From Azotobacter paspali (lineage in GTDB: Bacteria; Pseudomonadota; Gammaproteobacteria; Pseudomonadales; Pseudomonadaceae), in NCBI RefSeq assembly GCF_042434745.1, contig NZ_JBHLSS010000060.1: 25,379 bases of DNA. The stretch is one strand, 5' to 3'. The translations under genes and the position numbers were made by a program. Positions 16,901 to 23,162 of this stretch are shown piece after piece. The number at the start of each line of letters is the position of its first letter. Position 1 is the first letter of the stretch. Below the pieces are notes generated by a model, which was not told the DNA's origin, did no database searches, and saw nothing but the letters and a program-made list of their open reading frames with translations.

Positions 16901-18123
16901 TCCGTCGCCAAGCCATCGGGGCGGATGTAATAACGCTGTGGCGCCAGTTGCGGTTGCTGCACCGGCATAGTCTCCGGTTGTTCAAGATTTTGCTGGCCGA
17001 CACCTAGCCACAGCACTCGCTCACCCGCACCGACTCCAGAGTCTTCGAGACGCCGTCGAAGCGCCACCGGATCGCTCAACACTCCATCATCGAGCACTAG
17101 CAACTGTAGTGGCAGACTATCCAGCGCCTTGCCTCGGGCGGTATGATGGCGAATCCATTGCCACACCTCATCCAGCGAACCGCTGGGATAGCGGCCGAAT
17201 TCAATGATCCAGTCTGGCTGCCTGGCCAACGGTTGTGCATCGAAGATCTTGCTCAGCAGCTGTTCAAGCGCCGGCCGATCGCCAGGCCAGATCTGTTGCT
17301 TACCAGCCTCCTTTAGCCACTGCGACACTGCCACCCATTGTTCCCCCGTCCCAAACAGTACATTGTCGAGGGCCGACAGCAGGCTGGCGTAGTAGGCCAA
17401 GAAGGGCTCGCTCAGTAACTCGGACAATAACTCCCGCCGCGCGGGATTGAGCGCCAGCTGCCGCTCCTCGCTTCGAATCCACTGTCGGGTGAATAGGAAA
17501 CCGGTCAGCTGATGCGCCAACTCCGGGCTGATCCGGCCGTTGTCGATACGCCGTGGATCCACCAATCCAGTGTCGGTGTCGATTCCCCCGCTCAACTCTA
17601 TCCGCCGCAATACCGCCAACGCCAACAACTCGTCGAGGCTGCGGATCAATGTGGGGCAGTGCAGGTTCCAGTCCAACCCTGACAGCTCCAGCCAGTGCGA
17701 CAGTTGCGACAGGTCCTCTTTAACAGGCTGACGCCCAGGAGCCAACAATGTGAATAGTTTATCGATCCGGTCCGGCAGGTTGTCGACAGCGGACGCTCGG
17801 CCGCTGAAGAAATACTCATCGCCACTCGACTGGCTCAACCAGCCAAACGCCTTGAGGCCATCGAAGGCTACTCGTAACGGACCGACATTGACTGATGTCG
17901 TCGGGGAAAATTGTTCAAGCTTAAACGGCTGGCTGATCCCACAACGGGAAATGAGTTGACGACTTTCGAGACTAAAAACGATGGAAAGAAAAAACAGATG
18001 ATCGGTAAAAGGGGATATCAATGTCCGTTCCATGACAATGGTCCATTTGATATTGTAGTGGATCAATCTCTCCGGACGCTTTGATAGTAGATAATCTATC
18101 GCCAGAGTGAAGTTGAACGACAC
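10957..18123 (-). CDS. Giant trans-AT PKS/NRPS starter protein: adapter-GNAT-ACP-KS-ACP-Cy-Cy
   Basis: From the GTG at 18123 there are 2388 codons; ATG 18033 (Met31) is an alternative start, and neither has a strong ribosome site. Domains: 1-490 adapter region as seen before GNAT loading domains; 495-690 GNAT-like loading domain (YRVRHVTIGDL, IQSLNILPAHQYSGYGDQLL, VVGVTRCKDYPKY, HNSGYGVLV-type end) that would form acetyl-ACP from malonyl; ACP1 with Ser746 in LGLDS; KS about 820-1245 with Cys972 (NTACSS), His1107 (EAHGVGS) and His1150 (IGHCELASG); post-KS linker ending LPGYVFTKERHWLP; ACP2 with Ser1445 in FGLNS; Cy1 about 1505-1925 with the D-x4-D motif Asp1637/Asp1642; Cy2 about 1969-2380 with Asp2091/Asp2096. 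There is no integral AT and no A or PCP domain. The final TAA follows Cy2 directly, so the A-PCP part must be on another protein. The architecture fits an acetyl-primed methyl-oxazoline or thiazoline starter, as in rhizoxin-type pathways. Confidence 0.93.
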   Translation of the reverse strand: MSFNFTLAIDYLLSKRPERLIHYNIKWTIVMERTLISPFTDHLFFLSIVFSLESRQLISRCGISQPFKLEQFSPTTSVNVGPLRVAFDGLKAFGWLSQSSGDEYFFSGRASAVDNLPDRIDKLFTLLAPGRQPVKEDLSQLSHWLELSGLDWNLHCPTLIRSLDELLALAVLRRIELSGGIDTDTGLVDPRRIDNGRISPELAHQLTGFLFTRQWIRSEERQLALNPARRELLSELLSEPFLAYYASLLSALDNVLFGTGEQWVAVSQWLKEAGKQQIWPGDRPALEQLLSKIFDAQPLARQPDWIIEFGRYPSGSLDEVWQWIRHHTARGKALDSLPLQLLVLDDGVLSDPVALRRRLEDSGVGAGERVLWLGVGQQNLEQPETMPVQQPQLAPQRYYIRPDGLATDGASVLGGLQAHFNCLAALIGGQPVVLSESHWRPGGSLADRFACHYGVEATHYLMALAGAGLFADPGMLHKLPRDRADSEATTGYYQAREYRVRHVTIGDLPALLTLEKACWPEGGRVDEQILRRRLSQWPAGQLALELDGEVVGVIYSQRIMEIDDLFGVNFATVDQLYHTEGGIVQIQSLNILPAHQYSGYGDQLLEFMLQYCTLLNGVDTVVGVTRCKDYPKYRQIPLSDYIHSRNERGILLDPVLRFHELHGARTERLVAGYRPADHDNSGYGVLVHYDLASRQRQELQPIAAPMALPAVSVDDAVRQGINRCLSQSEDSRLSPCHSLMELGLDSADLLALGEQLGATFGLALEQTFFFRYNSIDKIVAVLKERLEGRASSLDDSRPPNHKPAKTSSKKPPSTSIESHDDFVIIGISGCFPGGELEDFWAAVRSGASQIREAPAGRANAGPLGGYIDDIDCFDHQFFGLSAAEAVLMDPQQRLLLQYSWLALEDAGIPAAQLARSHTGVFITATPSEYREVVEIPKNNPFLLTSSSPCMYANRISYILDLRGPSEYCNTACSSVLVALHRAMQAIRAGECRQALIGAVNLLLSSDETAGYRLMDFLSGQDQTRSFQAGADGYVRSEGVGVLLLKPLADAERDSNRIYLKIKGSGICHGGRGASLTAPNHDSMKAAMVAAYRSAGVDPDSVSYLEAHGVGSLLGDAIEIAAIQAARAELSDDDNHGVPWWISTLKPVIGHCELASGMAALFKVIDAVAERQLPGIPGYEQLSPAITLDQRQLRLEAYSCSWSALKDANGLELPRRASINSYGFGGVNAHLVVEEYIAPPRATQDNIGPQLILLSARDAARLREQAARLSRYIGQRPDLCLADIAYTLQVGRTAMACRWACVVDSITSLQQQLDELDRASMDEIVMLDEDAMAIDPLRAGIGDEVTLAFASSNLQTLAGYWRQGVELDWIKLPRLGEPRRIGLPGYVFTKERHWLPPRRAEAACQESECMAQPQSFRWILAGLLGCEPAALAGCESRSLASFGLNSLAAVALKAKLEQQLQLSVSLAQLSPYLSLGEVETYLAALAGQGNDQVAPQLQVAPNAQRQPFALNDIQQSFLSGRKLLAETERVGCHIYLEFDWVDLEVYRLNQAWSRLMSHHEMLRIKLLDDGRQQIGEPAPYRFKTRDLRRTDTVSRERTLAVIRASMSHKVYLPGQEPLFEICVSLLDQQCSRVHFSIDELIVDATSLDLLLQQWLMLYRDPTAALPDNGLSFRDYQLSLETFKQSPRYQRDLQYWVDKLAQTPPGLSLPKAQRPAGRQRRRLASTLEQSRWRRLKQQGDALQISGTALLLTLFGLILRQANAGKAFSLISTFYGRAPIHPAIDRLVGPLISTHFFTFDNAREETLAELAQRVQRQLLEDIDHISVSGVAALRETRRRCGGQLHFSSGEVVFTSMLNNPVIEGADSFGDAQHYCVTQTPQINLDHQLRESGGALSFSWDVAIDCYPDEMIDQLFSDYCHLLGKLADGNADWQALETVGLVEMLRAVEQALLVPAGHTKPFILTPGEPPKIPFALTDQQQAYAFSRSLQREQGCSHLYLAVSIEDIEISRLEQAWQQLVAHHPMLRVRVLPSGTQQLMETTPPLQLELGEQGVNSAQVADEMLSRVTALGDWPYAELRVSPLNGRRSLVHLAVDLLIADLPSRDLLIHQLLNLYHGRPPTPLSINFGGYIEALEQYRRSPAAQNAALYWREKFRLLPQGPMVNDDKDTNGQYLEYEHRLDCWPALRDCVGRAGISADALLISAYAWSIAKHSSQQTFTLVAPGWRRPAVHPEIDALVGDFTTLSWIDFNDEPITFIERARRCERIFIEDQHHSAISGLQALRKVALDKQRPRKLNFPVVFTRLNPQGPLDLPEGAMLVKSASRTYGVALDNLSIEQREGLLIHWDLAADRLAPVQAEAMFTDYCRLLEALAVDDSLWAVREDQLAAALGAG

Positions 18124-18288
18124 GAAAAAGGAGAAGCTTCGACTCTAGCTTCAAGCTGCAGATCGTCAATATGCTAACGGAGCAAGACTTAAGCGTCAGC
18201 CAAATCTGCCGGGATAAGGAACTGGGGAACCGCAGTGGGATGCTGGCTCACGCAGTTCGATGCGGAGCAGGCCGACCAGGCGGAGCTA
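18118..18288 (+). pseudogene. IS3-family OrfA remnant abutting the PKS gene
   Basis: The + strand reads TRKRRSFDSSFKLQIVNMLT then EQDLSVSQICRDKELG, an IS3-family OrfA N-terminus with its helix-turn-helix. Where the start ATG would be expected there is ACG (18118-18120). After ELG an indel disrupts the expected ETAVRRWLTQFDAEQ region, although its bases are still recognisable to about 18275. It overlaps the first two codons of the GTG-started PKS frame, so the original region upstream of the PKS gene has been replaced. Confidence 0.7.
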
Positions 18289-18562
18289 GCCCGGATTTCT
18301 CATGAAGCTGGCAGGCATGGCCGGTGAAGCCTCGGTGTATCAACAATTGCCTTCTACCTCTCAAAGCTGATCATTTTTTCATTCAACTCCTGCGCATTAG
18401 GCGCACCATCCCCTTTCCCCCATTGCACCGGGCCGGGGGCGCCCATCTGTTCAGGCCGGCTTGAGGCGGGCAACCAGCCCGACAAAGAGTTCTTGATGCG
18501 GATAAGTCTCGCTGATCAGGACGCGAATGTGCCGACTGTTGTGAATGATCAACGCACCGATC
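18289..18562 (-). mobile_element. IS1380-like element end with transposase C-terminus
   Basis: On the - strand, IGALIIHNSRHIRVLISETY then PHQELFVGLVARLKPA ends at a TGA (18451-18453), resembling the C-terminus of IS1380-family DDE transposases. About 145 bp further on, the terminus-like motif GCCCGGATTTCTCA (18289-18302) marks the probable end. The rest of the element is cut away at 18563 by IS4 copy 3. The family assignment is moderately secure only. Confidence 0.55.
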
Positions 18563-19405
18563 CTGAGTGATCCCCACAAAATTACCCGAGCTCCTGGGCT
18601 TGCCGGTGGACCTCCCGCCGCAGAGCCAGCTCCAGCTCCCGCTCCCGCAGTCTATCCTGGGAAGTGTCTCCCGCATGAGTGCGTGCATACTCCAGTCCCA
18701 ATCGCCACAGCGACAGCACGTGCCTGTCCTTGACGCTGTTGCTCTGAAAGCGCCGCTCGTGCCCTGCCTCCCGGGCTTGCAGGCCCAGCAGGCACAGTGC
18801 GTAGTTGGCCAGCACGGCGATCAGCAGCAGAACCTCGATGCGCCGCGGACAGCGGCTTCGATGCAGCTCCAGTCCCAGCCCATGCCGATGGCTCTTCAAG
18901 TCGCGCAAGCCTTCCTCGACCTGCATGCGCCGCTTGTAGATCGCCACGATCTGCGCGACATTCCACTGCGCCTCGGGCAGGTTACTGGCCAGCAGCCAAG
19001 GCTCGCGCTGCGCGCTTTGCCGGCTGCGTTTGCCCGGGCCAGGGTTCCGGTAATGCGCCGGTGCTGGCCCCCCGCAGTGCATGCTTCGCCGCGTAGGGCG
19101 TACAGGCTTTTCACCGGCTGCCAGAGCTGCTCGCCGATCCGGCACAGGTTGTAGTTGCGCACACGGCCGACGTAATGCCAGCCCTGCGCCTCGACGGCCT
19201 GGAACCAGGGCCGCCGGAAGCCAGCGTCGGGCGTGCAGCCGGCCGGCAACATCGCCTCGAGCAGGCGCCTCTGGCAACGTGGGCAACCCTCGCGCGGATG
19301 GATGACTTCGCAGACCGGCAGCAAGTGCCTGGCCAGTGGAATCGCGGCCCGCAGCAGGAACAGGTTGCCGGCGGCATCGATCGGCGACCAGCCCACCAGG
19401 ATCAA
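18563..19405 (-). mobile_element. IS4-type element, copy 3 (3' two-thirds)
   Basis: The terminus CTGAGTGATCCCCACAAAA starts at 18563. The transposase runs leftwards: ILVGWSPIDAAGNLFLL from 19402, then CEVIHPREGCPRCQRRLLEA, NYNLCRIGEQLWQPVKSL, QIVAIYKRRMQVEEGLRDLK, SLWRLGLEYARTHAGD, stopping at 18580-18582. IYKRRMQVEEGLRDLK fits the Y-(2)-R-(3)-E-(6)-K motif of IS4-family transposases. Similarity ends near 19405, so the N-terminal third and the second terminus are missing. Confidence 0.85.
18580..19405 (-). pseudogene. IS4-type transposase, copy 3, truncated and frameshifted
   Basis: The N-terminal portion (WSPIDAAG to about GEQLWQPVKSLYALRGEACT) and the C-terminal portion (LASNLPEAQWNVAQIVAIYK to LALRREVHRQAQELG) are in different frames, with a switch in the region 18900-19080. 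The beginning of the gene is absent. It is the most complete of the three copies and the only one to keep the Y-R-E-K motif. Confidence 0.8.
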
Positions 19406-19706
19406 GGGATGCTAGGAGCTGCGTCTGAGTCCCCTCAAGTAGGGTTATGAGTGGCGACCATTGCCCATCCTGGTTCTTTGTATGAACCATTTCAGCAGAC
19501 TTTATTTGTTAATAATACCATCCCTATACATACCTTTTGTAACCCCCCTTCCCTACCACAGCAACACCCCAACTCAAGGAAAAAGAAGAAGAAAAAAGGA
19601 AAAAAGAAAAGAAAACGTAAGGATGGCGCTGAGGAGAAAGGTGATGGGATTAGGTACATTCAGATAATGTGTAGGGATGGTATTGTTAATGCCAAGGAGA
19701 CCCCGC
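19406..19706. other. Non-coding region upstream of the Tus-like gene
   Basis: No convincing gene is seen. Two features stand out. One is an unbroken 40-nt run of A and G (19576-19615). The other is the octamer TTTGTAAC (19536-19543), one mismatch from the E. coli Ter core GTTGTAAC, about 165 bp before the start of the Tus-like gene. In E. coli the TerB site lies just upstream of tus and mediates autoregulation, so the position is suggestive but the match is short. Confidence 0.4.
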
Positions 19707-20657
19707 ATGTACGAAGAAATCCAAGGCGCATTTGCCCGCTTGCAAAGCGTACTGCATGCCTTCAACCTCTCCTGGCCCGATCACGTCGTCGACGGTGCGG
19801 TATGGCGTCTTCCTCTGCTCACCGAGCAGCGGACCCCCGATACCCTTCAGGTCAAGCGCCTAGTTGGACAAACGGCCGTGGATGCAACCCAAATAGCACT
19901 CGCCGAGTTCGAGCGCGACCTTGGCCAGGTCCCTGGCACTGTCATGCGCCTGCCAGGCTACTTTGTGGTCAGCAAATCAGTGCTGAAGCAGGTCCGTCAG
20001 ATCAATGCACTCAAGGATGACTTGGCCATGGCCATCGAGAGGCTGCGCCTCGAGCTGAACCTGGTGCCGGCCGCGCGGCCACCTCTCATGCGCCGAGCGC
20101 TGGGCGCCAAGTTCAGCACCAAGCAGCTGCTGCGCCATATCCAATGCTTCGATGAAGCCCCGCGGTTGATCACGTTCACCTGGGCAGGCCACACCACCGC
20201 CACCGGCCGGATTTCCGTCGCCAAGGTGCGCGAAAAGCTTCAGGCCGGCGCCGAAGCTCGAGCCAGTCGCGAAAGCATCCGCATCGAAGATACCCCTGAA
20301 TACCAGGAGCTTCGCCCCCTGGTGAACATGGCCGACACGGAGGTACTTACAGAGCGAAAGTCGGTGGCGCCTCATCCGCGAGCCATGCTGTGGTTCACTG
20401 ATAGCTCACGCTATGACGCGATGATCCACGCCAACCTGCCAATGTTCGTCATGGCTGGAGAAAATACTTTCGAGGTGAGGGAATTGAAAAACTTCGATCG
20501 TAATGCGCGTCAAGCCAAGCGGCCCGACGAAAAGCGTCGAATAGAAGTTTTACCCAACAGGGATCTTTTCCTACCGACTCGCAAGAGTGAGGAGGCGGCT
20601 GCCACACTCAATAAGGTCGAAGAGGCTAATGTAGCTTCCACCTACCGGAAAGCTTGA
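19707..20657 (+). CDS. tus: Tus/Ter-family replication terminus-binding protein
   Basis: This 316-residue protein (E. coli Tus has 309) shows Tus-like order throughout. An N-terminal helix MYEEIQGAFARLQSVLHAF parallels the Tus start. RLPGYFVVSK (81-90) parallels the Tus RLPG segment. KQVRQINALKDDL matches the helix with IxxINKLK. LVPAARPPLMRRALGAKFST and ITFTWAGHTTATGRISVAK match the PTAAR and FGWANKH regions. Tus binds Ter DNA as a monomer and blocks the replicative helicase from one side. I chose ATG 19707 because AAGGAGA lies six bases upstream; ATGs at 19677 and 19689 lack this. The Tus residue His144 does not have an obvious His counterpart (CFD where Tus has LHD), by eye alignment only. 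It converges on parB (43-bp gap), placing it in the plasmid core. Confidence 0.82.
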   Translation: MYEEIQGAFARLQSVLHAFNLSWPDHVVDGAVWRLPLLTEQRTPDTLQVKRLVGQTAVDATQIALAEFERDLGQVPGTVMRLPGYFVVSKSVLKQVRQINALKDDLAMAIERLRLELNLVPAARPPLMRRALGAKFSTKQLLRHIQCFDEAPRLITFTWAGHTTATGRISVAKVREKLQAGAEARASRESIRIEDTPEYQELRPLVNMADTEVLTERKSVAPHPRAMLWFTDSSRYDAMIHANLPMFVMAGENTFEVRELKNFDRNARQAKRPDEKRRIEVLPNRDLFLPTRKSEEAAATLNKVEEANVASTYRKA

Positions 20658-20700
20658 ATGTATACAGCAGCGCGCCTGTCATTAAATTCCCACGAATCCT

Positions 20701-21663
20701 TCAATTCGCTTTAAGACTATCCAGATTGATGGTTTCCAAAAATGCTGCCAGTTGCTCACTGAGCGAGTGCATGTCCACGTTCTTTTCACATCGCAACTCC
20801 ATTTTTCTGCCATCGATCTTTATTGTGCCAAGCCCCTTAATGGCTTTCGACGTAGCTCTTGAAGGCTCTGGATTTCCTTTCTGCTCAGCGATTTTTTGGG
20901 CGATCCATCGCAAGGCCTGTACCTGGCTGATACCCTCATCGCGCATTGAGGTAGTCGCCTGCACTAGGAGATCAGGATGGGTTTTCCCGAACTCAATGAA
21001 CTCTTTGGCTTTTAAGCCTCCGATCAAGCCCGGGCTTTTGTCCAAGATTTGACGAACAGCTTCTGGCAGTTCCATCAGAAGTAGGCAGCGGCTGATGATG
21101 GAGACATTCACGCCCAGTCGCCTAGCCAGTGCGCGCTGACTAGGCTCATCACCAGATTCGAGAATGTGTGCGTAGCTACGACCACGCTCATATTCAGTAA
21201 GTGGTTCCTGTCCCTCGTTGTCGGTGAGTGCCAGGATTTTTGCCATGGCATCGCTCATCGGTCGAACGTAAGCCATAACCGTTCTAATACCGACGAGCTT
21301 ATGAGCTCGCCAGCGCCTTTCCCCACCGATCAGCTCGTACTCACCCTGTCCGACCGGACGAACAATCAAAGGCTTGACCAAGCCTATCGATTGGATTGAG
21401 TTCGCCAGATCTTCAATTGCTGCTTCGTTGACCGTCAAGCGGGGTTGGTACGGCGATGGCTTGATAGCCTCGACCAGGATCTCAGCCAAGGTCGTTTGTG
21501 AATTAGCAGTGGCTTCCGAATCGGCAGGGCTGTCCTCTTCTTTACTCATTGCGAGCATTTGCGCCCTGGATACCTGCTCCGTAAATTGCGGCACAGCGGC
21601 TGGCGCCCGTAGTCCCATCATTCCTACGCTTCTCTTACGGCCGGGATAATCGTCAGATTTCAC
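20701..21663 (-). CDS. parB: ParB-family partition protein
   Basis: This 320-residue ParB family protein binds centromere sites, loads as a CTP-dependent clamp and stimulates ParA. The N-terminal CTPase/ParB domain covers about 60-160, with PSPYQPR near 69 and the GERRWRAHK motif at 114-122. A helix-turn-helix follows at 176-193 (QRALARRLGVNVSIISR). The C-terminal 60 residues are charged and helical, as in ParB dimerisation domains. GTG 21663 is the start, with GGAG eight bases upstream. A 5-codon frame (ATG at about 21678) ends in a TGA overlapping this GTG, so translational coupling is possible. It lies downstream of parA on the same strand, with three palindromes in the 125-bp gap. Confidence 0.95.
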   Translation of the reverse strand: MKSDDYPGRKRSVGMMGLRAPAAVPQFTEQVSRAQMLAMSKEEDSPADSEATANSQTTLAEILVEAIKPSPYQPRLTVNEAAIEDLANSIQSIGLVKPLIVRPVGQGEYELIGGERRWRAHKLVGIRTVMAYVRPMSDAMAKILALTDNEGQEPLTEYERGRSYAHILESGDEPSQRALARRLGVNVSIISRCLLLMELPEAVRQILDKSPGLIGGLKAKEFIEFGKTHPDLLVQATTSMRDEGISQVQALRWIAQKIAEQKGNPEPSRATSKAIKGLGTIKIDGRKMELRCEKNVDMHSLSEQLAAFLETINLDSLKAN

Positions 21664-21684
21664 TCAAAGATCTCCATTTTTTGC

Positions 21685-21770
21685 TGTTGCTCGAAGCAAC
21701 AGCTCACTTAGGGGGCAGTGTTGCTTGAAGCAACACCCGACTTAGGCTTGCTCTGTTGCTTCAAGCAACA
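21685..21770. repeat. Three palindromes between parA and parB, probable parS centromere
   Basis: Near-identical 17-bp palindromes occur at 21685-21701 (TGTTGCTCGAAGCAACA), 21719-21735 (TGTTGCTTGAAGCAACA) and 21754-21770 (TGTTGCTTCAAGCAACA). Starts are 34 and 35 bp apart. After the first two, an ACTTAGG heptamer recurs, so the whole unit is repeated. Their place between the partition genes makes them the likely ParB-binding centromere, possibly also an operator. The core differs from the chromosomal parS (TGTTCCACGTGGAACA). Confidence 0.85.
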
Positions 21771-21788
21771 CCTTCAGTCTCTCCGCGA

Positions 21789-22913
21789 TTAGGCCATGGC
21801 TCGCATACGCTCGAGGACCTCTCTGAAAACTGTCCGGGCAGATTCGAACGTCTTAGCCGTGGTTCCCTTCCACAAAAGCAATGGGATTCCCTGATCCAGC
21901 GCTTTGCCGTAGTCCTCGGAGAAGTAGAGCTTCTCATCAGTGACTCGATCTGGAAAAAGTTCATTGAGGATCATCAAATTTCCGAGAAGGCGCTTGCGAT
22001 TTTTGATGAACATTGTCGGCAAAGCCGCGATCGCCGGTGAGCGCTTATAGTCTTGAGCGAAACGAACTACCCAATCGTGTAACCGCATCAAAGCGCGGAA
22101 AGAAAACTTATCCATACGAACTGGGCACAGAAGAAGATCGCTAGCAGCGACTGAGTTCTTGGTCAACCGAGATGCGGCTGGCGCGTTGTCAAAGATGATT
22201 ACGTCGTAGACGGAAAGATCACAGTCAGGCAGTCCTCCCGTGTTGCCAGCCTCAATCCATTGCGCATACCAGAAGTCGCTATTGTTCGCAGCATCCAAGG
22301 CAACGCCAAGATCGTCCAAGTAACCATCGGATGGAATGAGGTGAACGCCGTTCTCACCAAAGGGTTTTTTAATTACTTCATTGAGAGTCTTGCCTGGGAA
22401 TGGGCGCATTCGAAGCAGGGGGCTAACAAGGTTACCGAGATGACCATCGACAAGGCGGTCAGCAGGAATCCCCATGGCTTTCAGGTCTGCATCACTCAAA
22501 TCTGGGTCGTAGCCAAGCATGCACGACGAGTCGCCTTGGGGGTCATTGTCGATAATGAGTGTTTTCAGACCCGCAAGCTGGAGATAAATGGCAAAGTTCA
22601 CTGCAGTGGTGGTTTTGCCTGTCCCCCCTTTTTGAACAAACGTGGAAATCACAATCTGCCTTTGCAAGCCTTTGGTGTAGCCCTTTGCCCGGCGCAGAGC
22701 GGCGATAGTGAAAATATCGTCCAGGGTATAAGCCCTTGCAGTAGCTGTACCGCGAGGCACACGGCGAATCTCGATACCATTTTCTTCTTCGATGTCCTTT
22801 AGCCTTCGGGTCGTCAGGCCAAAACAGTCGGCAGCGAACTGAGGGGGATAGAAGAGGGTATCGAAATCTACGAAGTTGGAGCTTTCTTCCGGCAATTCAG
22901 TCTGGATATTCAT
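21789..22913 (-). CDS. parA: ParA-family partition ATPase (type Ia, with N-terminal DNA-binding domain)
   Basis: This 374-residue Walker-type ATPase drives plasmid segregation on the nucleoid. The deviant Walker A motif is KGGTGKTT (95-102), the A' motif is LIIDNDPQGD (119-128), and the Walker B-like strand is VYDVIIFDNAP. The N-terminal 20-80 region (LTTRRLKDIEEENGIEIRRV) resembles a MerR-like winged helix, which in type Ia ParA proteins lets the ADP form repress its own operon. ATG 22913 is preceded by GGCGAGA. The gene lies 125 bp upstream of parB. The region upstream (22914-23060) is AT-rich and should hold the promoter. The frame is intact. Confidence 0.95.
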   Translation of the reverse strand: MNIQTELPEESSNFVDFDTLFYPPQFAADCFGLTTRRLKDIEEENGIEIRRVPRGTATARAYTLDDIFTIAALRRAKGYTKGLQRQIVISTFVQKGGTGKTTTAVNFAIYLQLAGLKTLIIDNDPQGDSSCMLGYDPDLSDADLKAMGIPADRLVDGHLGNLVSPLLRMRPFPGKTLNEVIKKPFGENGVHLIPSDGYLDDLGVALDAANNSDFWYAQWIEAGNTGGLPDCDLSVYDVIIFDNAPAASRLTKNSVAASDLLLCPVRMDKFSFRALMRLHDWVVRFAQDYKRSPAIAALPTMFIKNRKRLLGNLMILNELFPDRVTDEKLYFSEDYGKALDQGIPLLLWKGTTAKTFESARTVFREVLERMRAMA

Positions 22914-23160
22914 TGCGATCTCGCCATGGATAGGTACTGCAACGATGATAATACTGTTATTCAGTTTTTAAAGTGAAAATTCAGGTTGTAATACGTTTTT
23001 ATTAAAAATTCCCGAATTCTCCGAATCTGTCCGGGTGAGGCTTGAGTTGTTGTTAATGGCCTCATCGAACCCTTCGCTCTGATCCCTTGGTAACAAGCAG
23101 CCGTGGTGCGGACAGTGATGCCGGTGCTCGGCGAGCGCCTTGAGCACCAGGGCCAAGCAC
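22914..23160. other. AT-rich region upstream of parA
   Basis: The first 150 bp are AT-rich and probably carry the parA promoter; on the - strand TATTAT near 22943 could be a -10 box, but no good -35 is seen. It contains GTTGTAAT (22985-22992), one mismatch from the E. coli Ter core. Around 23080-23150 the - strand encodes LKALAEHRHHCPHHGCLLPR, possibly the tail of another gene; I could not assign it. Confidence 0.35.
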
Positions 23161-23162
23161 AT

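Noticed and set aside
10978..18033. A hidden AT or A domain within the megaprotein
   Set aside because: The post-KS region (about 1245-1400) is a KS-flanking linker without a GHSxG motif, and no adenylation core motif is seen anywhere in the protein.
18652..19096. Several overlapping open frames on both strands in IS4 copy 3
   Set aside because: Only the segments matching the other two IS copies make sense as protein; the rest are GC-rich shadow frames.
19574..20020. Lys-rich open frame (KKKKKKGKKKRKRK) starting upstream of the Tus-like gene
   Set aside because: The basic stretch is the translation of the purine tract, and the rest overlaps the Tus-like gene in another frame.
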